64,000 nucleotides of DNA from Tribonema minus. Lineage: Eukaryota; Sar; Xanthophyceae; Tribonematales; Tribonemataceae. Numbering within the stretch: position 1 is the first letter of the stretch; each line of letters begins with the position of its first letter. This document shows positions 1 to 11,098 of the stretch, one piece after another. The stretch covers positions 124,001 to 188,000 of the forward strand of contig JAFCMP010000096.1 of NCBI GenBank assembly GCA_017506865.1. The letters are read 5' to 3'. Made by a program: the position numbers and the translations under genes. Under the pieces are notes generated by a model. That model was given only the letters and a program-made list of their open reading frames with translations, made no database searches and was not told where the DNA came from.

Positions 1-319
1 TTGTGCTTGCAGACTGCCCGCCGCTTCGTCGTCGCTGCTGCGACCGAGCTGCAGCGCCGTCGCGACGCTGCCGTTGCGCACCGCGCTCCCACTGCCGCCG
101 CCGTCAAGCGTAGCGCAGGCGTCGCCGCCACTGCGGTGCCGCCGCGACACTGCCGTAGCGCGTCGCGCGTGCGCCGCGGCCCTCGCCGAGCTGCGGTGCC
201 GCCGCGGTGCTGCCATCGCGCGCCGCATGCGCCGCTGCCCTCGCCGATCGGCGGCGGCGCCGCAGCAGCAGCAGCGCACGCCGCCGCCATTGTCCAGCTG
301 CGGTGTCGCCGCGGCACTA

Positions 320-1080
320 TTGTTGCACGCCGCGCGCGCGCTGCCGCCATCGCCGTGCTGTCTGCGGTCGCTGCCGCTGAGCTGCTGGTTCCCCCCCCCT
401 GCTGCTGTTGGCAGGGGTAGGGGTCACCGCAGCAGTGTAACCGCCTTGTGCGCGAGCCGGTGTGCAGACCAAGCGTTCGCATGCGGTGCAAGTTACTGGC
501 TCCAGGTCAATTGCACCCACGTATGCCAAGCCCTGGCGTATCGCACGTGCCATGACTGGCAGCATGACATTGGCGGCCACCACTCCTTCTTGCAGTGTGC
601 GCGTGATGTCCGGCGGGGGGTGCATGGATTGCAGACCTTGCACCTGCAGCCTTTGGTTGAAGCCGAGCACCAGCGCATCTTGAGCGCTGGTCACGTCGTC
701 GCGCCGTTGCTCATACTGCTGCGGCAGATGCTGCTGCGCCTCATGAATGTCGGCGCTGGCGTGTCTGTATGCAGTGTTGATACCTTGTCACGGTTCCACG
801 ACCCAGAGAATTGGCTGCTCGCAGCGCAACTCCTTGTGCACGCTGCCGGCGCGCTGCTGCTGCATCGCGTAGGCACTGTCCTGAACGCAGCAGCCGCGCG
901 CCGATGTGTTCCTGCCGTCGCAGCGCCGCATCCCAAATGCGGCTGCGCGTAGCGGCGCCGCCGATTCAATCCGCGCGCAGCGTATAGACGCCAATATCGT
1001 AGCCAGCGTCGAACGGCAGGTCGCGATTCTCGCGAAAGGTGGAGGTGCTCAGGAAGCGTGAACATTCCAGCATGACCAGC
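320..1080 (-). pseudogene. Relic of a retroelement-type C5 DNA methyltransferase (C-terminal half)
   Basis: Read on the minus strand, this stretch resembles the methyltransferase domain of the Gypsy element at 55.9-56.8 kb. From about 1080 down to 900, fragments such as FLSTSTFRENRD and GYDIGVYTLRAD match FLSSATFRAYRD and GYDIGIYTLDAA of that domain. From 694 to 400, LQVQGLQS, VVAANVMLP, AYVGAIDLEPV and ERLVCTPARAQ match LRIQGMEP, LAANAILP, AMVGALDLLPV and GRLICAPTRAK, that is motif IX/X and the stretch after it. The copy is broken: an in-frame TGA lies at 966-968, the motif VI Glu-Asn-Val is changed to Glu-Cys-Ser, and a frame change separates the two parts. Motifs I-IV are missing because the foldback repeat begins just beyond. 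It is a dead fragment of a related but clearly diverged element. Confidence 0.8.
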
Positions 1081-1149
1081 GATTGACTTGAACCGCGCTA
1101 CTTATTTGGCCGCTCGCATGGCAACGTAGGCCCGCTCCCCCAGCACTCG

Positions 1150-1975
1150 CGAGCAGGCGCTGCAACGGCACTGCGGGCGCGGCGATGACTGCGGCGGCAG
1201 CAATGAATCGGTGGCCGCTGGAGACATGCAAATGGCTGCAGTGAGCGCGGCTGGCTGCACGTGCACCACGGACGTGAAGGACAAGTGCACCTGCGACGGG
1301 CACGATCACAACAAGCACGCCGCTGTGGCAGGCACGGAGGCGCGCAGAAGCTGCGACGGGAGTATGCCGCGGAGTCGTTGATGGACCCCGAGAGAAGGGC
1401 AGGAGGATGCAAGACACGCTGTTCACCGGCGACAGCGCGCGTGATGCAGGCACGCTTCGCCAGGACCTGAATGAGGCCGCGTGCGCGCTGGAGGGCGCGC
1501 GGAAGTCTGGCTGAAAAAAAGTTAGCAGGGATCGAATCTGCGCAGGTTTGATCTGTGCAGCGCAGGTTCGATCGCCGCGCGGGTTCGATTGCACCCCCGC
1601 GGGTTCGATCCCCGCTCCTTCCGCCAGACTTCTGCGCGCCCTTTGGCGCGCATGCGGCCTCATCCAGGTCTTGGCGGAGGGTCCCTGCATCACGTGTGCT
1701 CTCACCGGGGAACGGTGCATCTCCAACACTGTCTTGACCGTCAACAGCCCCGCGGCATGCTGCCGCCGCAGCTTCTGCGCCCCGTGTGCCTGCTGCAGCG
1801 GCGTGCTTGTGGTGCTCGTGCCCATTGCAGGTGCGCTTGTCGCTTCACGTCTGTGGTGCGCTAGCAGCCGCGCTCACTGCAGCCGTCCACCATGTCCCCA
1901 GCGACCACCGAATTGATGCTGCCGCCGCAGTTGTCGCCGTGCTGGCCGTGCAGCTGCTGCGCATGCTCGAGAGAG
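1150..1975. repeat. Foldback element: imperfect inverted repeat of about 360-bp arms
   Basis: The reverse complement of about 1150-1515 aligns along its length with 1622-1975; shared blocks include GCCAGACTTC, CGGCGTGCTTGT and CCGCGCTCACTGCAGCC. The arms have diverged by substitutions and small indels. They enclose a roughly 105-bp centre with repeated GGTTCGAT motifs. No open reading frame inside looks like a transposase. The element may be a foldback or MITE-like transposon, or an old inverted duplication. It abuts the methyltransferase relic on the left. Confidence 0.75.
1545..1626 (+). other. Four GGTTCGAT (B-box/T-loop-like) motifs ending in a tRNA 3'-half-like segment
   Basis: GGTTTGATC at 1545, GGTTCGATC at 1565, GGTTCGATT at 1582 and GGTTCGATC at 1602 are spaced 17-20 bp apart. 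The last forms a perfect T-arm: stem 1599-1603 (GCGGG), seven-base loop, stem 1611-1615 (CCCGC). A seven-base acceptor-like strand, one discriminator base and CCA follow at 1624-1626. No matching 5' half with D and anticodon arms is present, so this is not an intact tRNA. It looks like a tRNA-derived fragment, possibly amplified, at the centre of the foldback element. Confidence 0.5.
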
Positions 1976-2503
1976 CTTACTTTCGAGCACTGCCACTTGA
2001 AGTGTTGACTGACAACAAGTATTTGCTGATAATTAGTATTACTGAGAATGAAGTTCAACTACCGTGTCAGCATATGCTCTCGTCGGAGGCGGTGCAGACA
2101 GCCCCGGCGCCGGTTGTGCACGCACGCCGCAAGCCTGGGCGCGAATGGGCCGGCGATACAAAAGGACGCCCTGCCGCTCCTGCCGCAACACCGCACAGAA
2201 CCGCCACCTTACACGTGCTTGCTAAAGTATGCATATATTCATGGCCCACGGCCTTACGTGAAAGCCTGCCTTATGCATGTGTGCGCGGCCCACATGCTTC
2301 TAAACAACAGCTTCCGCGCGCGCAGAGCGTGCACAGTGCTGCCTTGTCACCACTCATGCTCCTACATCAGCGTCCCCGCCGGCGCGAGCGAGGCGCAATG
2401 ACCCTGTGCTGCACCGTCTATTTTCACATATTCCTAACCCTAATTCCTACCCCGACCCAAACCTAAGCCTGACCTCCCCCCCCTTTCCCCCGCCAACCCC
2501 CAG

Positions 2504-3779
2504 TGCTCCTTCACCGGCACGCTGTTCGTGGACCCCGTCAAGAGCCGCGTTTGCGGCCACACCTTCAGCAAGGCCATCCTCGGCTACATCCGCTCCAAGG
2601 GCCACGCCGCCGTGTGCCCGATGGGCGGCTGCAACCAGCCCATGCGCGCCGACGACATGGAGCCGGACCACGCCATGGAGATCAAGGTGCGGCCGCGCGT
2701 CGCGCATGCGTGCCAATGACGTGACTTGTGTGGCTACCTCTACATAGTCGCTTGCCCCTCCTGTGAATGCGCATGTATACAGGTGCGGATCACGCCATGG
2801 AGATCGAGGTGCGGTCGCGCGTCGCGCATGCGTGCCGTTGACGAGACCTTTGTGGCTACCTCTACACGCGTCACTTTCTTCTGTCATGAATGCAAATGTT
2901 GTAGTCCAGGTGCTGCTTCGAAGTGCGCCCATTCAGCCGCTGCGGGTGAGCGCTGTTTTGCGCGCGTTTCACCGTGACGCGGCGACCCCACCAGGGAGAC
3001 GAAGGCGCGGCCGCGAGCGCACTAGCGGCATCTCGGTGCTACACAATTGAAATCAAAACGACTCGAGTAAGGGCCGCGGTGCCATGAGCATGGGATGCGC
3101 CGTACGCGCGCATGGCCTCTAGGAATGGCATCGCCTGCGCGGACGGCATACGGTGAACTGCGTCTCCGCTACATAAATGCCATGTGGGTACACGGTGCGC
3201 GCAGCTGGCGGCGCGCCGCCGCCGGCGCATGCACGCAGAGAAACCGCGCTGCAGCCAGGTCGTGCCATGCAGATCGCCGCGCGCCGTCACGTGGCATCAG
3301 TGCTATGCCGCTTGCGTGCGCTGCAGTGGCAGTGCATGTGTTGCGTTGTGAGCTTTTCAACTGAATGCTGCAGCCAATGAGAGCGCCCCCCTTCTCCCCC
3401 CCTGCCCCCACTCCCCCCCAAGCCCCCTTGCGCGCTCCGCATGGACTTGGGGGCTTGAAGTAGATGGCTGCATGGCTTTCCTGTACGGCACTCGACAACT
3501 CTCAATCTTCATGTGTCCGACAAAACTTATCGCTCATTCTGCTATGACCACGCTGCCAAGCCCAACATCAACCCCACTTGTTTCTATCGCTCAGACCCCA
3601 GCGCCCCTCAAGCGGAGGCAGTTGCGCCGTTCTGAACATACAATATCCGACTCTCCGCCGCGCAGGTGCAGCGCCATCGGCAGGTGGAGGAGCAGACGCA
3701 GCGCGAGCGGCAGCAGCGCTCGCAGGATGACGGCAGCGATGATGATGACCATGAGGGGGAAACCTATTACCGCGTCTGA
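2504..3779 (+). CDS. NSE2/MMS21-like SP-RING SUMO ligase, 3' exons (5' part not resolved)
   Basis: Two exons are clear: 2504-2686 (acceptor AG at 2502-2503, donor GT at 2687) and 3666-3779 (acceptor AG at 3664-3665, stop TGA 3777-3779), joined in phase 0. The first encodes an SP-RING zinc finger: CSFTGTLFVDPVKSRVCGHTF, then AVCPMGGCNQ and an acidic MRADDMEPD tail, with zinc ligands of the NSE2 pattern (C...C-x-H...C...C). The second exon encodes a Gln/Arg/Glu-rich and Asp-rich C-terminus ending in YYRV. In other eukaryotes NSE2/MMS21 is the SUMO E3 ligase subunit of the SMC5/6 DNA-repair complex. The SMC5-binding N-terminal coiled coil must lie in exons upstream of 2504 that I could not place. 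Domain identity is good; orthology is inferred. Confidence 0.72.
2669..2912 (+). repeat. 122-bp tandem duplication across an NSE2 exon end and its donor site
   Basis: 2669-2790 and 2791-2912 are tandem copies. Both contain CACGCCATGGAGATC, then AAG or GAG, then GTGCGG, and both run into GTGGCTACCTCTACA. The first copy holds the functional exon end (donor 2687); the second carries a decoy donor at 2809. It is the smallest example of the splice-edge duplications seen elsewhere in this window. Confidence 0.8.
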
Positions 3780-5491
3780 GTCCCCCCTCCCCCCCCTCAG
3801 GGGGCGGGTGCTACGCTTTCAGCCGCCTCCGCTGTCGCGTGCGCACCGCTTCTACTTGGCGCACAAGGACCACCAGCCACCACCCCCCTTCCCCTGCGCG
3901 GGGGGGGGTGCTGCACTTTCAGCCACCCGCTGTCATGTGTGCGTTGTGCGGTTCTGATAGCCTGCACCCGCGTCCATATCGTCGAGCGATGTGCACTGCT
4001 CATGGCCAGCGATGCAAATGCGTATCGGTAATGGGTTGCTGCTGCGGCGGCAGCAGCGGCGCGGGGGCGGTGGCGGTGACCATGAATGGAACGCAGCCGC
4101 TGCAGCACCTGTGGCGTGGCAAGCCGTCTCTGCTGCTACATAATCGCCAAGCGCTGGTCAGGCTCTGCGTAGCAAGCCAGGGAGCTGGGACGATTCAGCG
4201 CTGCAGCTCCCCTTTTCTTGCCACACAGCAGACGTTGGCGCTGTGCTTGGGGAGGGGAGTGCAAGTACTGTGTGGATGAAAATAATCTAATTGTTTCAGG
4301 TTTCAAACGTGTGTTTTCTTCTCGCGTAATGCGCTGCCACATGGTCGCACTTTGCTCACATTGTTTCAGCTGTTGAGGCCTTGTTCGCCCTCATATATTG
4401 CAATGCAGCATCAGCACCCCACACCCACACTCTCAGTGACACATGTACGTGCACATTCAGGCTACCTTTTTCACTGAGAAACCCTGCAGCGACAAGGGCA
4501 AGTAACTGTCAGATGTTTGTCTTGCCCTGAGAGACACAGAGTTGCAACGCGCCCATGGTCCGGTGTCATCTCGCAACACACCGCTCAAAGTGTGAAGCAT
4601 GCCGTTGTGCCTTGGGGATAAGAAAACGTGATTGGCAGCTGCGATCACACTCGTTCGTGTGCGCCGCTGCGGGGTCCTAGGCTGGACGAAGCCTTCTTCT
4701 GCTGCGCTGTTGTCCTGACGAAGCCGGACGAATCCTTATCCTGCCATGCTGTATTATCCTGACGAAAGCCTTGTTTGCCATGCGCGCTGTTGATCGAAGC
4801 CTTTTGCAACAAATTGTCGACCTGACGAAGCCTAGTTCCGCCTGCCACGGCTTAGATAGTGGACGAAGCCTGATCTGCCACAGTCAGTCTGACGAAGCTT
4901 TACCTGTCATGCGTTGTGAACAACGATGCCTTCTCGGCTATGGCGCGCGGTGATAGACTGACTAACTTTTTCAGGTAGTACTAGGTACTGCGACGGTGGT
5001 CGGCGAAATTGCGCAAACGAGGGAGGGGCAACGTTTCAGATAGGTTGAGCAAAGCGTGACTGGCTGATCGTCGGGCCTGGACCAGCCGGCTGCTTGGCAA
5101 GTGATCTAGCTCGCGAGCGGCCGAAGCGGCAGCGTCGGTTATCGGGTCTTAAACGGCCTTCCTCAACTTTCGACCGATAAAAAGCCGATAATCCCTAGTG
5201 TCGCTCTGGCCACAGGCGATGGCGCGAGCTCGCCAGTCGCGCATCTTAGTTTGCCCCTCATACAAGCTTAGTCTGAAGAGGACGCCGCCTATCACTGCCT
5301 GGTTCGTCCCATCACTGGTAGTTGCGAAAGTGTGACATTCTCGTATTGCCCCAGCGGCTAAGACCTAGGCTTTTCAAGCCTTAGGAAAAAATCCCCAGGT
5401 GCAACTTCAGAGCTCGAGGCTCGACTCCAGTGCATCCCGGCTAACCGACATCGACCCGATACCTGTTCCGTTAAACAACCCCCGAAACAAC
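3780..5491. other. Intergenic stretch with two minisatellite-like repeats
   Basis: No convincing gene is visible. Just after the NSE2 stop, a G-rich segment is duplicated: GGTGCTACGCTTTCAGCC near 3808 and GGTGCTGCACTTTCAGCC near 3908, about 100 bp apart. From about 4680 to 4905 a degenerate repeat has the core CTGACGAAGCC in about eight copies every 30-45 bp. The rest (4910-5490) has ordinary composition and no long open frame. Confidence 0.6.
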
Positions 5492-8400
5492 ATGATTCCC
5501 CCCTCGGGAGCTCCGTTTGAAAAACTGCAGTTCCTTGTCACACCACGACGACGACGGAAGGCGGCAGTGAGAGCAGCGGAGGAGCCCCCGCTGAGTAAGG
5601 TGACTGTTTAGTTCTGGTTTCTGGCCCTCTTAGAGCAACCATCATGATCTGCAATGTGTGATGCGGTATGAGAGAACGGAAGCTCTACTTTTAGGTTGCA
5701 GTACGCCTTTCGTGCACGCACCAGGCGGAGGCAAGCGGCCGAGAGTAAGGGTGGCCACCCTCACTTTGTATTCTATTGACAGCTTCCTTGTGAGCGCGAT
5801 CTCCTTAGCACAGCCTGCCCTTTTCCGAGGCGTGTGTATGCGTGCGTAGCGACGGGACCTGTAGCTATCGCGGCCACCCGCCACCTAGAGAAAGTGATAG
5901 CTGCGTGTACTAATCCGCTAGTATCATGCGTCTCGTCCCCCTGCTCTGCTCCGTGCAGGTGTAGCACGCGGCAGCATGGGGTCCCCCACCAAACGACGCG
6001 ACATGGACATGATGAAGCTGTAAGTGCAACTAGCCGAATGACCGCTGTGGCAGCCGGCGCTGCCCGGTGCTTGCAAATCTGCTCTGCTCAGTTTGCTGCG
6101 AGCTGCTGATCCGGCATGCACATGTATGGCTTCCTGCCTGGTTCCGCGCGCACACACACATGCAGCTGTTTCATCACCTCACGCGCCCTTGCCACCTGGG
6201 TGTTCCTTGCGGCCTGCAGCATGATGAGCGACTTTGCAGTGCACATACCGGACGAGTGCAGCATGCATGACTTCATGGTGGCTTTTCCCGGCCCAGCAAA
6301 CAGTGAGTGCCCTCTTTTGTGCCCGCGGATGCTTCCATGCCTCGACTTGCACTGCCTGCCTCACGCATGACGAATCTGCCCCTCACCTGCGATTACTGCT
6401 GGTGCGTGTGCTGCAGCTCCTTACGAAGGAGGCGTCTGGAAGGTGCACGTCTCGCTGCCAAGGGAGTATCCGTACAGAAGCCCGTCCATCGGATTCGAAA
6501 ACAGGCACGTCGCAGCATGTTGCGATCGACACATGTGTCCCGCTGTACCGGCGCAACTATCGCTTTGCCTTGGTGCTGCATCAAAAGCCACCACTGTACC
6601 CCAGTCTATACCCAAGCACATGTGTCACAGGATCACTCGTTTGCCATGTTGCCAGCTTGCAGTGCCTCGCTCGCCGCACTGACCACCACCGCCTCCCTGC
6701 CTGTTCCGCTCTCTATTGCTGCAGAATCTATCACCCCAATGTGGACGAGATGTCAGGATCTGTGTGCCTGGATGTGATCAATCAGACGTGGAGCCCCATG
6801 TTCGGTAAGAAGCGATTGACTTTGCCTTCCAGCGCATCTTCCGAAGTGGTGCTCCACTTCACTGCGCAGCTCCTGTATGAATGCACAGATTTAGTGACAT
6901 GGCATGTGAATTGCATGTGCAGATAAAGTCATGCAGGACCACCGTGCGGCCGCCAATTGCTTTATGCTGCTCACAGTCGCTGTAGTACATCGAAAATTGG
7001 GTCCTATGCAGTGAGCTCAAGCATGTCAGGCAGCAGCAAGGCGTTGCTCGCAAGCACAGGAAGAAAGACAGTCGCACTGGTGGGTGGCGCTAGTTTGCCT
7101 TTCATTGCTGTGTCACACTGCATGATGGACACCCATCATTGTCCCTGCGCTTTCCCCTGGCATCAGCAGCTGATGGCGCGTAGCGTGCGCTCCCCGAATG
7201 ACGTGCGGACGCTTCGTTGGCTTTGCACTTTCCCTCGCAGTTCCTAGATCTGAACACGCGCGCATGTGGTCGAAATGCGTCGCTTGAGGTTTCGCAAACA
7301 TGCACGTGTTGCACAGACATGGTGACCGGCGGCGTGCTCGTCAGCGCACCGCGCTCGCCGTCATTGCGTTTTCTCCCACAATGATCACCCTGCGGCCGCA
7401 CGTGTCCGTCTAGAAACCACATTGCAGCTGCGGCTCGTAGCCAAACTTGATCTCGCATGCGGTCACACGCAAGCCGGCGCCCATTTCCTTCACCCCCCCC
7501 CCCCCCCCCCCCCCCCCCCCCGCCCCCCTCCTCCCGCGCGTGCGCCAGACCTTGTCAACATCTTCACCATCTTCCTGCCGCAGCTGCTCGCGTACCCGAA
7601 CCCCACGGACCCGCTCAACAGCGAGGCGGCGGCGCTCATGCTGCGCGACCCCAAGGCGTACGGCGCGCGCATCCGCGAGTCGGTGCGCCTCCACGCGAGC
7701 CGCGCGATCACGTTCGACGACGATGACGACGGCGGCGGCGGCGGCTGCGGCCGCGGAGCGCAGCGCATGGGCTCCGCCACGAGCGCCAAGTCGGACGGGA
7801 CATTCGGCTCGCCGAGCACGGCATCGCTCAGCGGTTCGAGCCAGGTCAGCGGGGAATGCGCGCGCTTGCAGGTGTGGCGTGGTGACATGGAACGAGGACG
7901 AAGGGTGTCGCGGAATGCGTAATGCGTACGACGGGTGTCGCGCCTCGCTAGGTATGGGAAGGCAGCTGTCGCTGGGTACGGGGAAGCAGCTGTTTTTTGC
8001 GGTCGTGCTGATGCCGTCGCTCGTCCGCCTGGCGGTGACCCGTAGTGACGAGGCTCTGAAGGCCAGGGAATGCAAGCGAATCGGGTGCGAGCTTGCATGT
8101 GCGTTGCGGCGTCAGTTGGTGATCGCCATCTCATGGTGCTGCACTTCTGCATGCGTACCCCTTCACCACAGTGCGACAGACTGCGCGCCCGGCTTGCCCA
8201 GCACAGCATCGCTCAGCTTGTGGACACAGTGCTCCGCTCTCGGGGGGGCGATGGTTTCTTTGCGCTAGCCGCTGCGCGCACGCTCACGCTGCGTCTGCCA
8301 ATGCAGCTTCACGTTCTTGTCGCATGTAACCCTGCGGGGGAACCCAGCGCCACAAGCAGATGCGCATTTGAACAGAGTTTGTCTCAACACGAACAAGCAT

Positions 8401-8573
8401 ATTCGGACCACTTGTTATCTGGGTAAATTGGTCGCGTTGGTCGCCTCAATCATCACGACCATGTATTTTGCAAATAATGTTGCTCACACCCCCTTGTGTG
8501 CGCTCCTTCTGTGCAGGACGACATAGACGACAATGCCAGCGACGTCAGCGAGATGAGCGACCTCGGGATCTAG
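5492..8573 (+). CDS. UBE2H/UBC8-type ubiquitin-conjugating enzyme E2
   Basis: Exons with matching phases: 5492-5594, 5959-6019, 6220-6302, 6417-6504, 6725-6804, 7549-7844 and 8517-8573 (stop TAG 8571-8573), encoding 255 residues. An alternative start at ATG 5976 gives 215 residues beginning [15 protein letters not shown], which matches the usual UBE2H start (human is 183 residues). The UBC fold is continuous: [19 protein letters not shown], then IYHPNVDE with the HPN motif, and [12 protein letters not shown] with the catalytic Cys at 6765-6767, then [16 protein letters not shown]. The acidic/Ser-rich tail ends [14 protein letters not shown], as in UBE2H. Family members pass ubiquitin to substrates; yeast UBC8 works with the GID ligase. 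The intron after 6504 appears to use a GC donor. The acceptor before 7549 has a 30-base C run. A ghost of the 7549-7844 exon end lies at about 8185-8215. Confidence 0.9.
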
Positions 8574-9969
8574 CGCGCAGCTGCTAACTTCAACCGGATT
8601 TCAGGGGGGGGTGCACCCCCCCCCCTCCCCGGGACGGGGGGCACCCTCCCCGGGGGCTGTACATGCCACAAGACTCCAAGAAGAGCGAGACCGACAGACA
8701 CCGGCTCCAACCGGCAGCGTAGCCATGTGACCACCACAAAAAGGGCGTAGAAAGGCCTTGTCCGGATGACCTGTGCCATGTATCAAGACTCTCGTGTGTA
8801 GGGGGTGGGGGGGGGGGGGGGGAGGGAGGGTAAAAAGCGACGTAAGTAGGGGAGGGAAGAAGGGGGCTCAACTTGAGGGGGCTGGCCACAATCCCAGCCC
8901 TAAGGGGGGAAACTGCACATATAGTGCTGCCCAGCACCACCGGCGCTCACTGCCGCTCCGACGTTGTACATACAGAGAGGCCGCCGGCCCGACAGCGAAC
9001 GCCGCGATAGCACTTGTACTGCTAGGTAGCGGGCAGCTAGGTCCAGTTGAAAGCCGAGTGTTTCCACTGCTACAGCAGCATGCTTGCGCCCTTGTAAGCA
9101 TAGCAGGCGTGCGCGCGCGCGCGCGTGACTTGCACGCGCCCCCTTTAGGCGATCGTATGCCTCCTCGATCGCCGGCTGTCGCACAGTGGCGCTACCCTCT
9201 CTCGCAAATGCAGTAACCGTGCCGCTATGATGTTGTCCGTGAGCAACTGTTTTGTTTGTCTCTCTGGCTGCTCGCGCGCCGTGCCGTGGCAGTTTTTGTT
9301 GCGCTGCCTTCCAGGATTTGCACGCATGTACATGTGCTGTCGTAGGGCGATGCTGAGCATCCGCCCCTATGCTGTTGTTGCCGTATTGCAGTGTCACAAT
9401 GGCGCTGGGATCTAGGTGCTGGGGTGGTGTGACGCAGCAACGCTGTATGTGATGTTTTGCAAAGCAGTGCCTGCCAACTGCAGTGCTTACTTGCATGTCA
9501 CCTGCTGCAGTGATCATCAGTCAAGGGCTCTTCACATGACGACTGACGAATGAGAGTCACTGCTTGCATGAAGCTCAAGACGGCTTGATGTGCGTATATG
9601 CATCAGCTGACATGTACGTTGCATCAAAAATGAACATTTCGTATGTTCTCTGCATGAAGCAGCTGAGAGTGCTGAGCACACACCAGGATGGGGGGGGGGG
9701 GGGGGGGGGGGGGGTTGGAGAGGTCTCTTTGCCCCCTCTTGGTGTGATGTGCGTACATGTACGTACCAGCTGACACATGTCGTATCAGAGATGACAATTA
9801 GAACTTCGTCAAAAAATGTAAAAAATCTGAGCACCCCTGCGCTATCTGAGCACCCCCATTTGCTTGAGCAGTGTGTCAACCGGAGTGGTAACCGTCAGTT
9901 TTTCGAATGATCATGATCTGCGCGCTACCTACCTTTTTCCCACACTAGTGTGGGAGCAGCAGCGACGCC
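8574..9969. other. Intergenic; G/C homopolymer tracts and GC-rich hairpins
   Basis: I see no gene. Just after the UBE2H stop, 8604-8660 alternates C and G runs around CACCCTCCCCGGG, which can fold into hairpins. Long G runs occur at about 8806-8822 and 9690-9714 (25 bases). A (GC)n run lies near 9112-9126. Confidence 0.55.
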
Positions 9970-11066
9970 ATGGCTGGCAGTCAGCTGTTGGCTTCGCTAT
10001 CCCTGTCGACCTTCGGAGCACGACATGCATCCTTCAGAGCTCACAGCCCTTCTAGACGGCGAGCAGCTTCCGCCCTGGGTGACAGCGTGAGGTCAGGCGA
10101 TCACGATGGCCCGACCTCAGAGGCCGAAATTGTGGCCTTTCTGAACCGCAAGAGCAACCACTTTAAGGTCCCCATCTGCTTTGTGGATCAGGTACGAGCC
10201 AGGCACTCTCAGTGATCACACATGTTGTAATAATGATCGCGGAGGACCCTCGTATCAGCTGCCGTTGATGGAATCTGTAGCTGAAAAGAAGAAGGGTTGA
10301 CTGACATAGGGCAAGAGCCACGCTGGCTGCTGGCTGAGAACATGCCTCTGTCTGTGTTTCAGCTGGCGCGCTCCGCCAACCCGCACACGCGTTTGAATCT
10401 GCTGCCGCGTTGACCAGGTGAAGGCCAGCCACCTATGCACCATCCTGGACCGGCTGCTGGAGAAGCTGGATGATCTCAAAGCGGCCACGAGCCCGTGGTC
10501 CTGCGCCTGCGGCGCCGAGGCCATTTCCCCAGGGTCCCACGCCTGCCCCCGCTGCAGGCAATCGCGGCCCTCCCACCGCACCGGCGGCGGCGGCGGCGGC
10601 GGCGCCAGCAGCGGACCTTTCCAGCGCTCCGCAGCGCCGTCCGCCACGGCGTCGCACTCGGACGGCGCGGCGTGGGCGCGCCTCGACGCGCTGGACAAGA
10701 AGCACGGCGCCGCGCTGGCGCTGCCGCCGCCGCCAGCGCTGCGCGCGGGCGAGGCGGCGCTGTCCGGCGCGCTGCGCGGCGACACGCCGCTGCTGCTGGC
10801 GCTGCTGTGGCACCTGCAGCGCTGCGACGAGCGCGCGGACCTGCTGGTCGCCAAGAGCCGCATGACCGCCGCCGCCGCCGCCGCCGCTGCCGCGGCGCCG
10901 CCGCCTCCGCACGCCGCGCCGGCGACGCCCGAGACGCTGCCGCGGAGCAGCGACTCCGTCGCGTCCAGCACGACGGGATCGCCATTCGTGTCGCCCGACG
11001 CGTCGCCCAGCAACCTCTCCTACCACAGCGCGCTGTGCACGCCGGAGCGGGAGGACCGCGGCAGCG

Positions 11067-11098
<32 letters not shown>

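Noticed and set aside
5334-5440. Possible tRNA (TTTTCAA loop, GGCTCGACTCC)
   Set aside because: The supposed T-stem does not pair and no acceptor stem closes. A similar GGCTCGACTCC near 35795 fails in the same way.
10025-10087. Alternative start MHPSELTALLDGEQLPPWV for the TBC gene
   Set aside because: It hits a stop after 21 codons, and no intron of reasonable size restores the downstream frame.
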